DNA from: Leucocoprinus leucothites
Lineage: Eukaryota > Basidiomycota > Agaricomycetes > Agaricales > Agaricaceae
NCBI GenBank assembly: GCA_013368445.1
Contig: JAACJO010000061.1
Span: 1-61,483 of the forward strand
Direction: 5' to 3'
Length of the DNA: 61,483 nucleotides
Shown: in pieces, positions 36,026 to 48,820 of the stretch
How the letters are laid out: every line of letters starts with the position of its first letter
How positions within the stretch are numbered: the stretch's first letter is position 1
The notes under the pieces: model-generated
The model's input: the letters and a program-made list of their open reading frames with translations, nothing else
The model's database searches: none
Told to the model about the DNA's origin: nothing
Program-made: the position numbers and the translations under genes

Positions 36026-36949
36026 TAAGACGACAGCTAGTCTACCCGTAGTTGGCGAGTGTTTAAACGGTGATATATTGGTACTTTGCCTGGGGGCTCG
36101 AGCCCGAGGTGCGGATATGCTCGCTTTTTCCACGCAGGTTTTCCTGAACACTAACTCAAGATTTCATTGTATCTGTGCGGGGCGCATAGGCGGACCCTAG
36201 ATATCACCACTTTGCTCTCTCAGCACACCTACCCATCGTATCCGACAGCTCTCCAACCGGGCGACTCGGGATATGGGTTCCTCATCTCCGTCGCCGTATC
36301 TTGTCTTCAGTGCTTGAGAGGGTACTATAACTCGGTTTCTCTGCATATCACCTGTTATCACCATGCGTAGATAACGTACGCTCTTTTTGTAATATCTATC
36401 ATTGACTCTACTGGCGATACATTCTTTCCTTCAATGGCAGTTGCTCGATGAACCTTCAGTAAGTGCGGGGCGATCTGTTAGCAGCGGTTTGGTCATGGAT
36501 ATCCCTGGAAGGAAAGAAACTGTTGTGGTGGGGGCGCGGATATGGATACGATGTGGTGCTGTCAAGAGTGCATTCGGAACGGTGACCGCCTCATGGAGGA
36601 AGGAACTTCAAGATGACTAGGTGCACCATACACCGATTTTCTGGTTCGAATTTTTACTCTTGTTTTGCCAACGGACGTGCGGCTAACTATACTTTCCTAT
36701 CTATTCATCAGAAGCCTTCAAGACCTCAGCACTTCCCCACGCTAGACTCTTTGGACTGATAACTCACATAGATATCGCCCGATCCATATCATATGAGCTT
36801 CTCATTCCGGGACATTGATATTGTAGTCGCCGCAATCATAACAAAACAAGTCATAAACACGTGCTGGCATACTGTCAGAGAGGAAACGTGACATGAATTG
36901 CCCCTGAATCCTGTGGATATGTTATTATTGGTCAAGCAATGATACAGGC
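36026..36949. other. Degenerate spacer
   Basis: Matches 8330-9060 ('gaggtgcggatatgctcgc', 'ccgacagctctccaaccgggc', 'cataaacacgtgctgg.atactg'). That is the sequence that precedes U2. No gene. Confidence 0.45.
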
Positions 36950-37460
36950 GCTAGTTTGCCTAACAGCTATTCCCACCACGAACCACTATGGTATATTTTC
37001 CTTACTTTGAGTGGTGGACAACCAACTTACAGCACAAAGGATTTGTTCCTTAGTAGAACTCGAGCCGTAACGCCCTTTGAGGGCACCGCCAGTACATCCC
37101 CTGACGGTAGACCAAGTATATACTCTTCCTCGTCCTGTCGGCGGTTCTTACAATTGGAAATAGTGCGACCGGAGAGCCGTCCTCCTGATATTGTTTTGTC
37201 GAAGAGTGCAGCAATGGCTACTCTATCGATCGCAAATACACGTCCTTGCTGGAAACCGACATCGCGCGTAACATTTTACTTATGATCAAGGAATTTGCTG
37301 AAATATCCCCTTCACACCAGAAGATGCGCCCAGTTCCTCTGCTAATGCAAGCAGCCTTCAAATCAATGAACAAGCTGCTTGCGACACAGGATCGGTGTTT
37401 CAGGAACTCAAGCGATAATGAAGCCCCGGCCAGGACCTCCGAAGAAGCGAAGGATGCTAG
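36950..37460 (+). pseudogene. Orphan NLR leader fragment (U2 type)
   Basis: Aligns with the U2 leader 9090-9600. It keeps 'aaccactATGGTATAT' with the start-like ATG at the donor, 'acttacagcacaaagga', the exon-2-like 'gggcacCGCCAGTACATCCCCTGACG', the exon-4-like 'agatgcgccc.gttcctctgctaatgcaagc' and the second exon-2-like block. It ends abruptly at about 37465, where gene X sequence begins mid-exon. No NACHT follows. Confidence 0.6.
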
Positions 37461-38580
37461 TCGTAGTGAGTGTTGAATGGGCAATGCCGGAGAGGATTGT
37501 GGGTGAGAGCGAGACTGGGGATGTGTGTGCAGAGATTTGGGATACGATAGCAATTGAGAAGGTGCGTGTTTTCATTGCGGGTAAACTACGGATACTGAGA
37601 GTGTATTGTAGGAGTCTGTGTTGTTGTGCATGGAGCCACGCTTGTCGGGGGATAGACTTACGCCCGAGTCTTTTAAAAGACCACATTGCGTTTTGCGATT
37701 CTAGCTCATCTTTGGGCTCCAGGCCTACGCCAATAGTCACGCTTTTAGGCCTATGTGAGACAATCCACCAGTTAGTTCTATCCTAGCATCTAATTCATTG
37801 AACCTACTGACACGAAATTTTTGAACAGGAACATGACAACATTTACTCCAACTCCACATCCCTCGCCTCTCCTCACTACCGTTCAAGAAATAGCCGCTCG
37901 CAGCTCAGCTCTCCAATTGACACCAGCCAGCTCAACGATCAAAGTCATCTAGGGAGTCTACAACTCTTCGCTTGGAACCTTATGCTCGTTCTCATCAGAA
38001 AACCGTACCAATAACGTGTCGTCTTCCCTTCCTCTCAATGCCGGTGCTTCAGTGGTAGATTGGAGTGCCGGTGGTATGGCCGCGACACCCACGATGGCAG
38101 GACCTGAGCAAGGAGAGCTTACGTTGTTGAAGCGAGAAACGCGTAGCGGCAGTGTTCTCGATTGTGAGTATTGCGGTTCCGATACCCTCTATTCTGTCGA
38201 GGGACAGTAGTAAATCGTACACGGGGGAACAAGGGCAGCAGTTGGCTAATGTTGATATGAGGCATGTGAGAGGAGGCAGTGATGACAATGCGAACAAGCA
38301 GGAACGTGATCAGGAAGACTGCAATAGAAAGCAGGAGAAGTGGACTGTCCAGTATCCAAACCAACTCTCCCTGCTACTACGTGCTCCCACACTCGTCACC
38401 CATATGCTAGCTCAAACTCCCGCATATCCAAACATGCCAGTGGCCGCGCAGGCTCGTTCGGCGATGATGCAGCAGATGCGGGCAGTACAAAGAGCTTGCG
38501 TGCTAGGGAGAATGTGTTGGTGGCTGCTAGTAAAGTTTGACGGATTGGTTAACGGGTGTCAACGTGCTCGCTGGAGGGGC
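37461..38580 (+). pseudogene. Gene X relic, 5'-truncated copy
   Basis: It begins inside the SVEWAMPERIVGESETG exon. The intron is GTGCGTGTTTTCATTGCG...TGTAG (about 37562-37612), followed by LTPESFK-like sequence and DSSSSLGSRPTPIVTLLG (about 37703-37750). Then come LHPSPLLTTVQ-like sequence, SSSLPLNAGASVVDWSAGG (38017-38075), PTMAGPEQGELTLLKRETRS and, after a frame change, the conserved tail. It is very close to 14979-16080. Confidence 0.5.
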
Positions 38581-39986
38581 AAGGTACGTGTAAAGTCGCT
38601 TAAACCTTGACATATGCTGATATTAACTTGACCTGAAGATCGTTTCATTCTTTTCGCATCCTCACAAGATGGCGCAATACGGGTCTGGGATAGTCGTACG
38701 GGGCGTCTGGTCGCTAATCCTGGTGGAGATGCTGATTCACCACCACAGCAATAGACAGCCAACTCAAAATCGACGAGCCCGCCTTGTCACAGCTAGCTAA
38801 CGTTGCCAACGCGTCAAGCCGCTTCATAGCCCAGTGCAAGCCATCACACTCGTCTTTTGTGGTTCGCCCCAACTTCCGGACCTCCATTGTTGCTGCTCCA
38901 GCAGTGATATCGCTTATTCTCACCACACCTCGACACCCCCTAACCACATCTCCGCCTTCAATCAAGCATGCGAGCTCATTGGATAAACCAAGCATATGTC
39001 GTGTGCAACGCTCTCCCTCATACTCGTGTTCATGTCCACCATCGTGAAGTCCAAACCTGTTTCGAATTGGCTGTATGCGCATATAACTATTGTAGAACCG
39101 CTTGCGCAAGGGTGATAGGACATGGAGGCTTTTCGGGATGTTGGAAGGTCGTGGTGGTCCCCTTGATTGCCTGTATTGCAGCTTCAGCATCGTCCTTCCT
39201 GTAGAAGAGTGGGCCGGCTGTACAAAACGCATATATGCAAATATTGACTCGACAGGTATCTCCAAACGATCAGATTGTTAAAGGGCTTTTTTGGATTCTG
39301 AGGATGATTGCGACCCTGAGCTACTTGGGGACAGCGTGTCGGCAACGAAACATAAAAGCACTCTTGTTCTCGTTCACCATTCCCACCCATCCAGGGTCGC
39401 GCATCACAGAAAAGCTGACCTTCCGTGTTGGCAGCTATGAAAGTGGTCATGCACGGATCAAGAGTTCGCTTGGTCGACAACTCGACGAAACTATCTCATC
39501 CACAGATTTATCTCCAAGCCCTCTGTTGCACCGATCCTGCGGGCTTGATATTCCCAAATTCGACTTCGGTAGCATACACACGCGGCTAGTAAATCCTTAG
39601 AGTAGGTTGAGCCTGAGGCAGGCCTGAGGTCTAGAGACGCAATCTGATGGCGCTGGCACTCCGATCAAGTTTCTACAGCAGGGCTCCTACCGCGCACTTG
39701 AATGTGCGCCTCTTCAAAAACAATGCCAAGTACTGCCCAATTATCACAGACTTTATTTACCGTCCATGTATATACATCGAGTATCATAGACCTTTGGCAT
39801 TTTATCCCATTCATCAGGCCTCAGGCCTCAGGCTCGGCCCAAATTTTGGGATCTCCGTCTGGGCTACTCGGAGTCAATTCTGGATTATTTCCAAAAATGG
39901 GCAACACATGAATCCTGTAATGAGCGCCCAAGTCATGATGCAGACGCACAGCCTGTTCTTAACATCTTCCCTCACCACGCTCTGCT
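38581..39986. other. Spacer and 5' region upstream of U5
   Basis: Starts with the GTACGTGTAAAGTCGC intron-like block. Then a WD40 remnant reads DGAIRVWDSRTGRLVAN (38672-38722), followed by degenerate sequence similar to 16190-17215. A duplicated 'caggcctcaggc' lies near 39818-39833. The last 200 bp resemble the 5' regions of U3, U4 and U6 and probably carry promoter and 5' UTR. No intact gene. Confidence 0.45.
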
Positions 39987-42900
39987 ATGGTAAGTATTTC
40001 ACTCTATCCATGCAATATAAAACCCACTAATAATGAAAAGAATAAGCACCATAGGAATCTGAGCATTAATGAAGCCCAAACCACGCCCTCTAAGCGGCCC
40101 AAGCTGATTGAACCTGGAAACTCTGGTGCTTCCCCTTCTACCAAGTGTGCGTCCTCCCTCGACACTTCTCTCTCCATTATTGCGAAATCAATCGGACTTA
40201 CAATTACGATTTGAGACAGTACCTCAACATGGCCAGGATCCTTCTCATTCTACTGTGCTGAACAGCGCAATCACGCCGGGAAGCCAATTACAGGATCCTC
40301 GGGATCAACATCGTGCGTAGCATTTATAGCTACTCTACAACATGCTGAAACAAGTCTCTGATACCAGAAGATGCGCCTAGTTTTTTCTCAAATGCAAGCG
40401 GTTTCCAGATCCATAACTCGACTATTATCGGAAGTGTCGTTCAGTGTGCCGACGCGGCAAAACTACCCTTTCCCGATTCTTACGGTACGTCCTGTGGCCT
40501 TTAACTTTGAGCTTCTCCACCCACACTCTAGTACCAGATGGACAGAAGCTGAGGAAGGCACTTGTTGGAGGTCTCGAGTTTATCCCCCTAGCGAAAGAGT
40601 GCATGAAAGACACCCGTGTTGCAATTTTATCAGATGTCGATGACAGAGTTCGCGACCATGAGGGTAGCAATATCATATGGATCAAAGGCTTCCCTGGTGT
40701 TGGGAAATCTGCCCTAGCATCCACTATTGTATCTCGACTACGTGGACGGGGTGAACTCCTTTCATATTTCGTATTCGACCGCGCCAAACCGACCATCACA
40801 ACTACAAGAGCCTTCTGGCGCCGCGTTGCTTGGGACCTTGCTCGTTTATATCCAGCTGTGAGGCCGTCTTTGCTCAAACAGATTGACGACGAAACCCTCG
40901 ACGTCAACACTCCCAACATCGGCTCCCTTTTCACATCTCTCATCATCAAACCATTGTCAGGCCTAAGTGGGGGCGACCTGAGTAGCGTTCGGCTTCATCA
41001 TCCTGTAGTGGTCGTCATTGATGCCACAGATGAATGTGGTGGTCTCGAGGGACCTCGATCAGACGATCGCAAAACTCTATTAAAGACGCTCCAACAATGG
41101 CACTCAGAGCTCCCCAAGAACTTCAAGGTCGTGGTTACTAGCAGAGAAGAAGACGATATCAAGCGACACATTTCACCCATCAGCACCCACATCCACATTT
41201 CCATCGACACTAATGAAGCATCCAGCGATATCCGCAAGTACCTTGAGGGTCATCTCGGGGATATTGCGAGTGCATACTCTGAACTACCAGTGGACTGGGT
41301 CTGTCAGACAGCCAATCATCTGGCCAAACGTGCAGCAGGCGTCTTCATTTGGGCCACGACTATTGCCAACTTTATCGAGGCTGGTGAACCTCAATCACAG
41401 CTTGAGGACATTGACGCTGGGCTTGGATTAGGCGGTGAAGAAGGGTCGTTATACGCTCTATATGCGAATATCCTCAAGATCTCGTTCAAGAACCTTCACG
41501 GAAAACAGATGGAGGCATTCAAGTGTGTAGTTGGTGCAGTGATTTTTGCTCAGCGTCCGTTCCACAACTCCGAGTTTGCCGCAATCAACCCCGTGGTCAC
41601 AGGCTCAATGCTGGAATACATCCGTAATGGCATGCGCTCGGTCATTGACCAGGGCCCTACCCTCCACTTTGTTCACCAATCATTTGTCGATTTCCTCCTC
41701 TCTCCGGGATGCCCGGGTGAGTTTGCCATCAGAGAACCAGAACAACAACACCAACTTTCCACGCTATGCCTGACCACCATGTCAAAGCAGCTGCGCTTCA
41801 ACATCTGCGGCCTGGAGACATCGAGTTTGGAGAATATGGACGTACCTGATATCGAAACCAAGGTCGAGGTTGGCATCCCGTCACTCCTCTCATATTCGTG
41901 TTGTTTTGTGGCCGATCACCTTTGTCACACTGCATTTGACGAATGCTTGATGGATGGCGTGAGAGTAGTATTCAAGGAGAAGCTGTTATACTGGCTCGAG
42001 GCGATGAGCCTACTGGAGGAGGTGCACCGGGTGGTGCCAATCCTGAGGATGGTCGTTGACTGGATCACTGTGCGTACTCTGTCCGCTTGCTTGTGTCGCA
42101 CTTCTGACACTCTTTGCATAGGCGAGGGATGGAGTCCTTACCGAGTTTGTTTGTGATGCCCTCCGATTCGTCATGGCGTTCACCATCCCCATGATGGAAA
42201 GTGCCCCACACATCTACCTCTCTGCCCTTCCCTTCGCTCCCAAAGAATCGTTGGTTGCGAAATATTTCCTGCCCGGATTTCCTCAACTCCTCGCACTTGA
42301 TACAGGCAAACCTAGTCATTGGTCGCCGTGTGTTTTTGTTTCAGAGTACCATAAAGGCCCAATTTATGCGATCGCCTTTTCTCCGGATGAGACAATATTT
42401 GCATCTGGGGATTGGGATGGAACGATATGTATCTGGGACTCTGCAACGGGGATCTTAATCTCAGGTCCATTTTTTCGGTCTGGTAGGAATTCATTTCCCA
42501 TAGAAAGCCTTGACTTCAGTCCCGACGGGAAGTACCTTGTATCCACACGTGGCAACCAAGGGATTGTGATCTGGGATGTAGAAAGAGACAAGGAACACCT
42601 TTGTTTTGGAGACTTTTCGGAGAGGCCCGGCTCTGCTCTCCTCCACGGTGACACAGAGGAGGAGATTAGATCTGCTGTCTATACCAAGGATGGCAATATG
42701 ATTGTTTCCAGGTCAAGCTATGGGGATCTACCTGATGATCGTTGGGATTGCTGTTGTCGCGTCCGGTTGTGGGACGCGAGTACCGGCACCCTGGCACACA
42801 TCCTACTTGATCTCCCCAGGTCAACCAATGATTATTTATTGTCACCGAATGCACACTTTCTTGCTTCACTGAGCAATGACCCTGCAGTTCTGAGAGTATG

Positions 42901-44665
42901 GGAATTGACAGAAAGACCTCCTAGGCGTGTGATCGAGCAGGATGACATTGGTGAACGGTCTTTCGGGTCCTCCCTGGTGTTCTCCCCAGATGGAAAATTT
43001 CTACTGGTTGTGACTCGCACACCAGAGGAAGTCTATATGGCACACCTCTGGAGGATGGACACTCACACTCTGGTCGGGCCCACCATTTCACTAGGTCCTG
43101 GCTCTGGGACTTATGTATTGTATTCATGTGGTGCCGACAACTTGGCTATTGGTGTTCATGGCAAAGTATTGGCAAAGATCCTTGATGCTATCACAGGTGA
43201 CATGGTCTATTGCAGCGAGGAACCGAACAGGGTATGGTGCTGCTCTCCATCACGCAATGGCAGAAGGATTCTGCTGGGATATGTTGATGGGACTATCAGG
43301 ATGTGGGATTATCATCGCTACACACAGGTCTCGCATGTCATCAATTCTGCCACTGATGATGACTCAAAAGACCTGGCTGGATGGGTAAAGCCAGTATTCT
43401 CGCCCTGTGGTAAGACATTGGCGGTGAGCTACGAGGACAAGATCAGGCTTTTGGATGTGACTACCGGTGAACCTATAAACCTTAGTCACCGTATCCAAAC
43501 CAAGAGTGACATGCTTGCCTTCTCTCGTGATGGCAGATACATAGCATCCCTCACGACACGTAGGAATCGTGATGAGCTTCCTGTGGCCAACATATGGGAC
43601 ACGAACACCGGAATGAACCACCACTGTCTGGTCATAACTGATGCTGCCAAAGAAGGCCACTTCGACCTCTTCTTTGCGCCAAGCAATAATCAATTGGTTC
43701 TGTGTGGTTCAGTGGAGGGGGGTGAAGAGGAGAGATATGTGATACACATCTGGGAGGATGATGTCCTGGATGAACCATTTACCAAAGTGACTCTACCGCG
43801 CCCAAAGAGTTGCAACACCAACTTGGCAGCTCCGGAACTTGTACTTTCTCCTGATACCTTGACTGCTCTTGTACTCGAGCACACAACATCGGGTGCTATC
43901 GTTCATTGCCATCGCCGAAGCTCTATAGAAGAACAGTTCACCTCTCATGCCCTGTTTGACAGGACTGCTATAGGCCAAAGATTTCCTGGTGGCCAAACAA
44001 AGCAGCATTCTCGCCCAGTGGACAACTTTTTGCATCAGCTGTACCAGTGGGCGACCACACAGGGATATCGTGTCAACTACGAGTCTGGGAGACGAAAACA
44101 TGGACAGAGATTGTAGGCCTTTTGAAGGAGGTGAAGTTTACAGATGGAGTTCTCCATTTGTTGAACAGCCAACATTCCTATCAATTTCACCTGATGACTG
44201 TCTCATTCATTTTGTATCCTCACACGATGGTGCAATATGGGTTTGGGATATTCACACTGGGAGAGAGGTTGCTGGACCCTGGCACGGATATGATCTGAGG
44301 CGAGCATCCAAGATTGTCATGTCGCCAGATGGAGATAAGTTGGCATCCATAAATCGTGGTTTACCTTCGACAGTCAGGCTTTGGAATGCCCATGGTCTCT
44401 GTAGTGGGCAGCCACAGGAACTGGTTGGGGGCATTGGAGATTTTGGAGATCAATCTCTCATCCAAGATGGATGGGTCAAGGAAGAGGGTAGCGACTCGTT
44501 ACTCTTTTGGGTTCCAGCCGAGCACAGGAAGGACTGTGGCGGCTGAGGAATATTGCTGTAATCGGGGTCGCACCGACTAAGTTGGATTTCAGCAGATTCA
44601 AGTACGGGAGGGAATGGGAAGAGTGTATTGACAAAGAGTATATGACACGACTACGGGCTGTTTGA
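39987..44665 (+). pseudogene. NLR unit U5, NACHT intact, WD40 end frameshifted
   Basis: Exons: ATG 39987-39989, then 40041-40146, 40220-40312, 40368-40484, NACHT 40538-42069 (1532 bp) and WD40 from 42122; introns are 51, 73, 55, 53 and 52 bp. Everything is open from the ATG to the stop at 44114-44116, giving 1281 residues. Walker A GFPGVGKS lies at about 157-164 and the Walker B is VVVVIDATDEC (Thr where sisters have Ala). The first break is a 1-bp loss near 43970 ('ctataggcc' against 'ctttaatgcc'); others lie near 44118 (ggcc against gggccc) and 44528. The old C-terminus is still readable to 44665. The predicted product therefore lacks the last few WD repeats and may still be made. An in-frame TAA 24 bases before the ATG supports that start. 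Confidence 0.8.
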
Positions 44666-45264
44666 ATGTTTCTGCTCGACTTTAAACTTTAACTCTGTAC
44701 TATTAGATTTCATCGAAATGAATGGTTTGTAGTTGCTATCCGATTAACGATCAGGATAATACTCGATGGTGCTTGGATCGGAGAAAGGATTTAGTGTTCA
44801 CGACTTGCGGGCACAGTAGAAGATGTACCGAAATTATCGCTCCTAACGTCAATACCTGTTCGAGCACTGGCTCGGGTAACACTGTTTTGCATGAGAGATT
44901 ATGTTGAGTGTGACTGCACATAGATTTGCTTGCTGGATATGGGCGTAGTAACATGAAATACCAGAGCTATTGAACAACCGATGAAGCAGCTGACCGTAAG
45001 TTTAGGCGTTGTGGTCGGGGGTCGACGTTTCAATAATTACGGGCTATTATAGGCTGATGTATTTATTTTTGTGAATCTCGACATCAGACCATTACTGGTT
45101 GTTCTGAGCGCTCCTTTGCTCCACTCTCGCATTAACTTTCTCAAATTTTAGCCTTGGAGACAAATCGAGATATGGAACGCAGCTCCATAGCGACATTCAA
45201 TTGGACGAACCTCAGACGTTCAGCATTCAGCCCTCAGACCCCCCTTCACTCAGCCCACCTTTAC
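44666..45264. repeat. Conserved NLR 3' flank, copy 5
   Basis: Nearly the same as 2801-3369, for example 'cggagaaaggatttagtgttcacgacttgcgggcacagta'. No gene. Confidence 0.6.
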
Positions 45265-46560
45265 GCAAAAATAGTACAAGCCCTGGATTTCACGCACCTG
45301 TGGAAGTTGGAACACCCTCCCTAACTATAACATGTGGAGTTCTCACTCATCCCCCATCGCCGCAGCGGAATGAACCTGTGGGTACAGGCAATGCCACGAG
45401 CAGGCTCTAGTTGACAAATGCAAAGGCTGAAGTTCGGAATGGTCGATTGTATACCGCGGGTGATGGAGTGAGCGTTCATTGTTGGAGAGGATTGTGGGTG
45501 GGAAGAGGTGTGAGCAGAAGTTTGGGATGCGATGATAGCTGGGAGGGTATGTGTTTTCATTAAGAGAGTCGATTATGGATGCTAATCATAAATTGTAGGC
45601 AATCGTGTTGCGTCTATGGAGCCACTCTCGTCGGTGAATAGACTTACACCCGAGTTTTCTAAAGGGCCATATTGCATTTCGTGATTCTAGTTTGTCTTCG
45701 AGCTCGAGACTGACGGCGATAGTCACGCTTTCAGGTCTACGCAGGACAATGCACAGGTCAGTATCACTCTAGCTGCTAATTCATCTAATATTCTAACACG
45801 AAACTGTTGGACAGGAACACAATATCACTCACTTCAACTCTTCACCCCTCCTCACCTCTCTTCTCCACTGTTCAAGATGTAACCACTCGCAACTCGACCC
45901 CCTGATTAACGCCATAACCGGCTCAGCCAATGAGGGCATCTCAGGAGTCATAGCCTCCCCACTCAGAGCCTTACACTCGTTCTTACCCCAAAACCCTTTG
46001 ATAGCACGTCTTCCTGTCGGTGTTATCGTTTTGGTGGTAGATGGAATTGCAAGCGGTAACTGCAACACCCACAACGGCAAAACCTGGGCATGGAGGGCTT
46101 GCGCTGTTGGAGCGAGGAATGGGTAGTGGCGGGCTATTCTCGATTGCAGGTATTACGACTCTGATACCCTCTGTCATCGAGGAATAATAATAAACCGCAG
46201 GGACGGGGATAGGGACAGCGGTTAGGCGTGATTGGTTTGAGACCTGGGAGGCGAGGCAGTGGTGATGAGAAAGACGGCGACAGGAAACAGGAGGAGTGAG
46301 CTACCAGATCAGCTCTCCCTACCACCGCGCACATGTCAACTCAAACTCCAGCATATCCATTACGCCAGCACTGCGCAGGCTCATTCGGGCTCAGATACGA
46401 GGAGAAGGAGCTGCCTGCTAGAGAGAAGAGGCGAGGAGGTGGAGAGCAAGTTGAGTGCCCCGAAGAAAAGTTTGAGAGGTCGTTTGGCGAGTGTTGGCGT
46501 GCTTGCTGGAGGTGCAAAGGTATGCATATAGTCGTTTTAATTCTAACATATGCTAAATTA
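45265..46560 (+). pseudogene. Gene X relic, copy next to U5
   Basis: Duplicate of 3370-4430 but with about 255 bp more in the middle (45660-45915), holding the DSSSSS-like and TLHPSPLLSTVQDVTT exons. Later pieces are STQTPAYPLRQHCAGSFGL (46333) and VECPEEKFERSFGECW (46452). Frame changes throughout. Product unknown. Confidence 0.5.
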
Positions 46561-47700
46561 ACTCCACCTGAAGATCGTTTCATTTATTTCGCATCCTCGC
46601 AAGCAGTGGAGTTCGGGCTTCAAACAGCGTCTGTCCTTGGTCAGCCACGACTGTAGCGACAGATGACGAGCCCACAGAAATCAAATTTCCACAACCTCGC
46701 CTCGTCACTGCTACCCAGCAATATCAACGCGTCGTATCCCAAATCACCACTTTCGCTTGGTTGCCCGAAATTCCGAGCCTCCATCAGTGCTGCTCCGCGC
46801 TGCACCTCGACATCTCCTAGCTACATTTCTCCACCCTCCGTATCCGAAACCCAGCTTTCCCTCCTTCAATCGAGAACGTAAACTCGTTGGAACAACCGAA
46901 CACCACTCCCTTTCCCCTCATGCTCATATCTAGCGTCACCAGATCCAAGCTCACACATCTTGTTCGAATTGGTTATATGCGCAGTGAATTCTTCTCTGTC
47001 AAACCGCTCATGGCAACGACAAAACCAATTGTCGAGTGAGTGGAGCAGGTGCTACTGCTATCCAAGTCAGCTCGTCCTAACATTACTATTCACGCCGATA
47101 CTGCACGAGTTCAAGCTCGAACACAGTGAAACATGCTGGCGTAGTACAGAGAGTCGTTCAACATTATTGTTACGAAAGAAAGATCACTGGGCGGTGGAAT
47201 AGGTCGAGAGATTTGAAGAAGGGGAGTGATGAGGCATGTGTAGAGGAGGAGAGGAAGGCACAACGTGGGAGAGGAGAGGGGCGTGGCGTAAGAACGTCTT
47301 GGTTTCTGGAAGTAAGGCTGGGAGTTTGGTGAACGTTGGTGCTTTGCTGAGTGGAGCTGAGGTGCGCGAATAGGTTGTATGGTTCAGCGCGCGAGATGTG
47401 AGCCCACTGGAACAACTGTCTGCGATGTTCCCTTTTCCTCATGGTCGTACTCATGACCAGCATCGCTAGGTTCGAGCTCACCCATCTTGTTTCGAATTGG
47501 TTGCACCAGATCGTTGAAGCGCTCGTGCGAGGGCAATAGTGTTACTAGGATGCGGGGGATTCCTTGTTTGCATAGATATCGTCCTTATTGTAGGGGAGTG
47601 GGCCGGCTGTACAAATTATACGCATATATAATATTAACTTGACGGATACTTTGCCGAAAACACATACCATTAAGCTGGTGATCAGAACCTGAAGGGGTAT
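46561..47700. other. Degenerate spacer
   Basis: Contains about 490 bp (46697-47185) absent from the otherwise similar 4600 region, then sequence matching 4620-5110. Short pieces such as PWSATTVATDDEPT-like sequence near 46640 belong to the gene X tail. No intact gene. Confidence 0.4.
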
Positions 47701-48815
47701 GTTTTGATTCCGGGACGATCGAGACTCTGAGAGAGCCTATGTTGCCAAATCACAGCTGCTCGAAGAGGAACAGACTGCTCGCAAGGGCACCGTGTTGGCA
47801 AACGAAATTACTAGAGTGTTTTTCTTCATCCACTCGTCCGTCCAATGCTATCCCGCTTTATTGATCGTCCATCCACACATCATCAGAAAAACTATATCTT
47901 CAATCAACATATGCTTTGTGTTTGACCTCCTGGATACAATAACCTTCTTCAGCTCCATACCCCTTCTCACCTCTCTTCAGCGCTATTCAAGATGCCACCA
48001 CTCGAAACTCGACCCTCCGAAAACTTGTGCCTCTCCCAACATCTAAATCCCTCCACGCGGGCATTCCGTCGTTCACAATCACTTCTCAAACTACTCTTCT
48101 CTTCCCACCGAAACCTCTGGCACCAAAGCCACCGCTCCGATCACGACCTGGTACACGGCTGATGCTTAGTATCGGTGGAAGTAGTGTTACATCGACTGCT
48201 ACCACCTCAAGCGCGTCTTCTTCGCATTCGAGGATTCTGAACCCATTCCCTTCACTTTTTGGGAGTTGACCTTCTGCCCGATACCCACACCAGCACTGTA
48301 GCCTGTGTTAGCGCCTACAGCGTCACCAACAGCTTCGATACGAAGTCTCGAGCCTCCTTCCATTCATTTCATGGGCCCGATGGTGCTAGTGGTACAGGAG
48401 GAGATCCACGTCCAGTGGTGGAAGTGCATGCGGCGGTGATATAGACAAAGATTGTAAGGACGTAGGCGGGGTGATGAATCGGAATACACAACACGAGGTC
48501 AAGTCTTCATTAAATTCCCCATTGTCGTCCTTAATCACTCCGTATGATGGAGTAGAGGTGAATATACTGGAACGCGTATTAGATCGGGTTCTTGAGTTTT
48601 GTGGACCTTGGTTCCCGTTCGTTCGTGCATCTTGGACACGGCGGCTAGTGGTGGAGGTGGGAGTAGGGATGAGAAGGACAGAGAGGAACGGATTATTGGT
48701 CCGACGGAGGTCGAGTCGTTTGAGGAAACAGTTGAATTTGTGCAAATCTGAATCAGCGGAGCAGGCATCCGGGTGTCGTGCTCAGAGATCTCGACCAAAT
48801 GAATTAAACGGGTTC
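47701..48815 (+). pseudogene. Proline-rich, VPS9-like gene relic, copy 2
   Basis: Duplicate of 5122-6300. Pieces: LVPLPTSKSLHAGIPSF and FPPKPLAPKPPLRSRPGT (48027-48150), SSSHSRILNPFPSLFGS, PVVEVHAAVI (48412-48441, then TAG), MNRNTQHEVKSSLNSPL (48474) and YDGVEVNILERVLDRVLEF (48542-48600). In-frame stops and frame changes separate the pieces. Confidence 0.45.
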
Positions 48816-48820
48816 ATGGT

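Noticed and set aside
36630..36660. 'ggttcgaattt' considered as the T-arm of a tRNA
   Set aside because: No matching acceptor stem, anticodon arm or B-box spacing around it.
46697..47185. 490-bp block present at the U5 side but not near 4610, considered as a transposon
   Set aside because: Its content matches other spacers and no terminal repeats or target duplication are seen. More likely a deletion on the U1 side.
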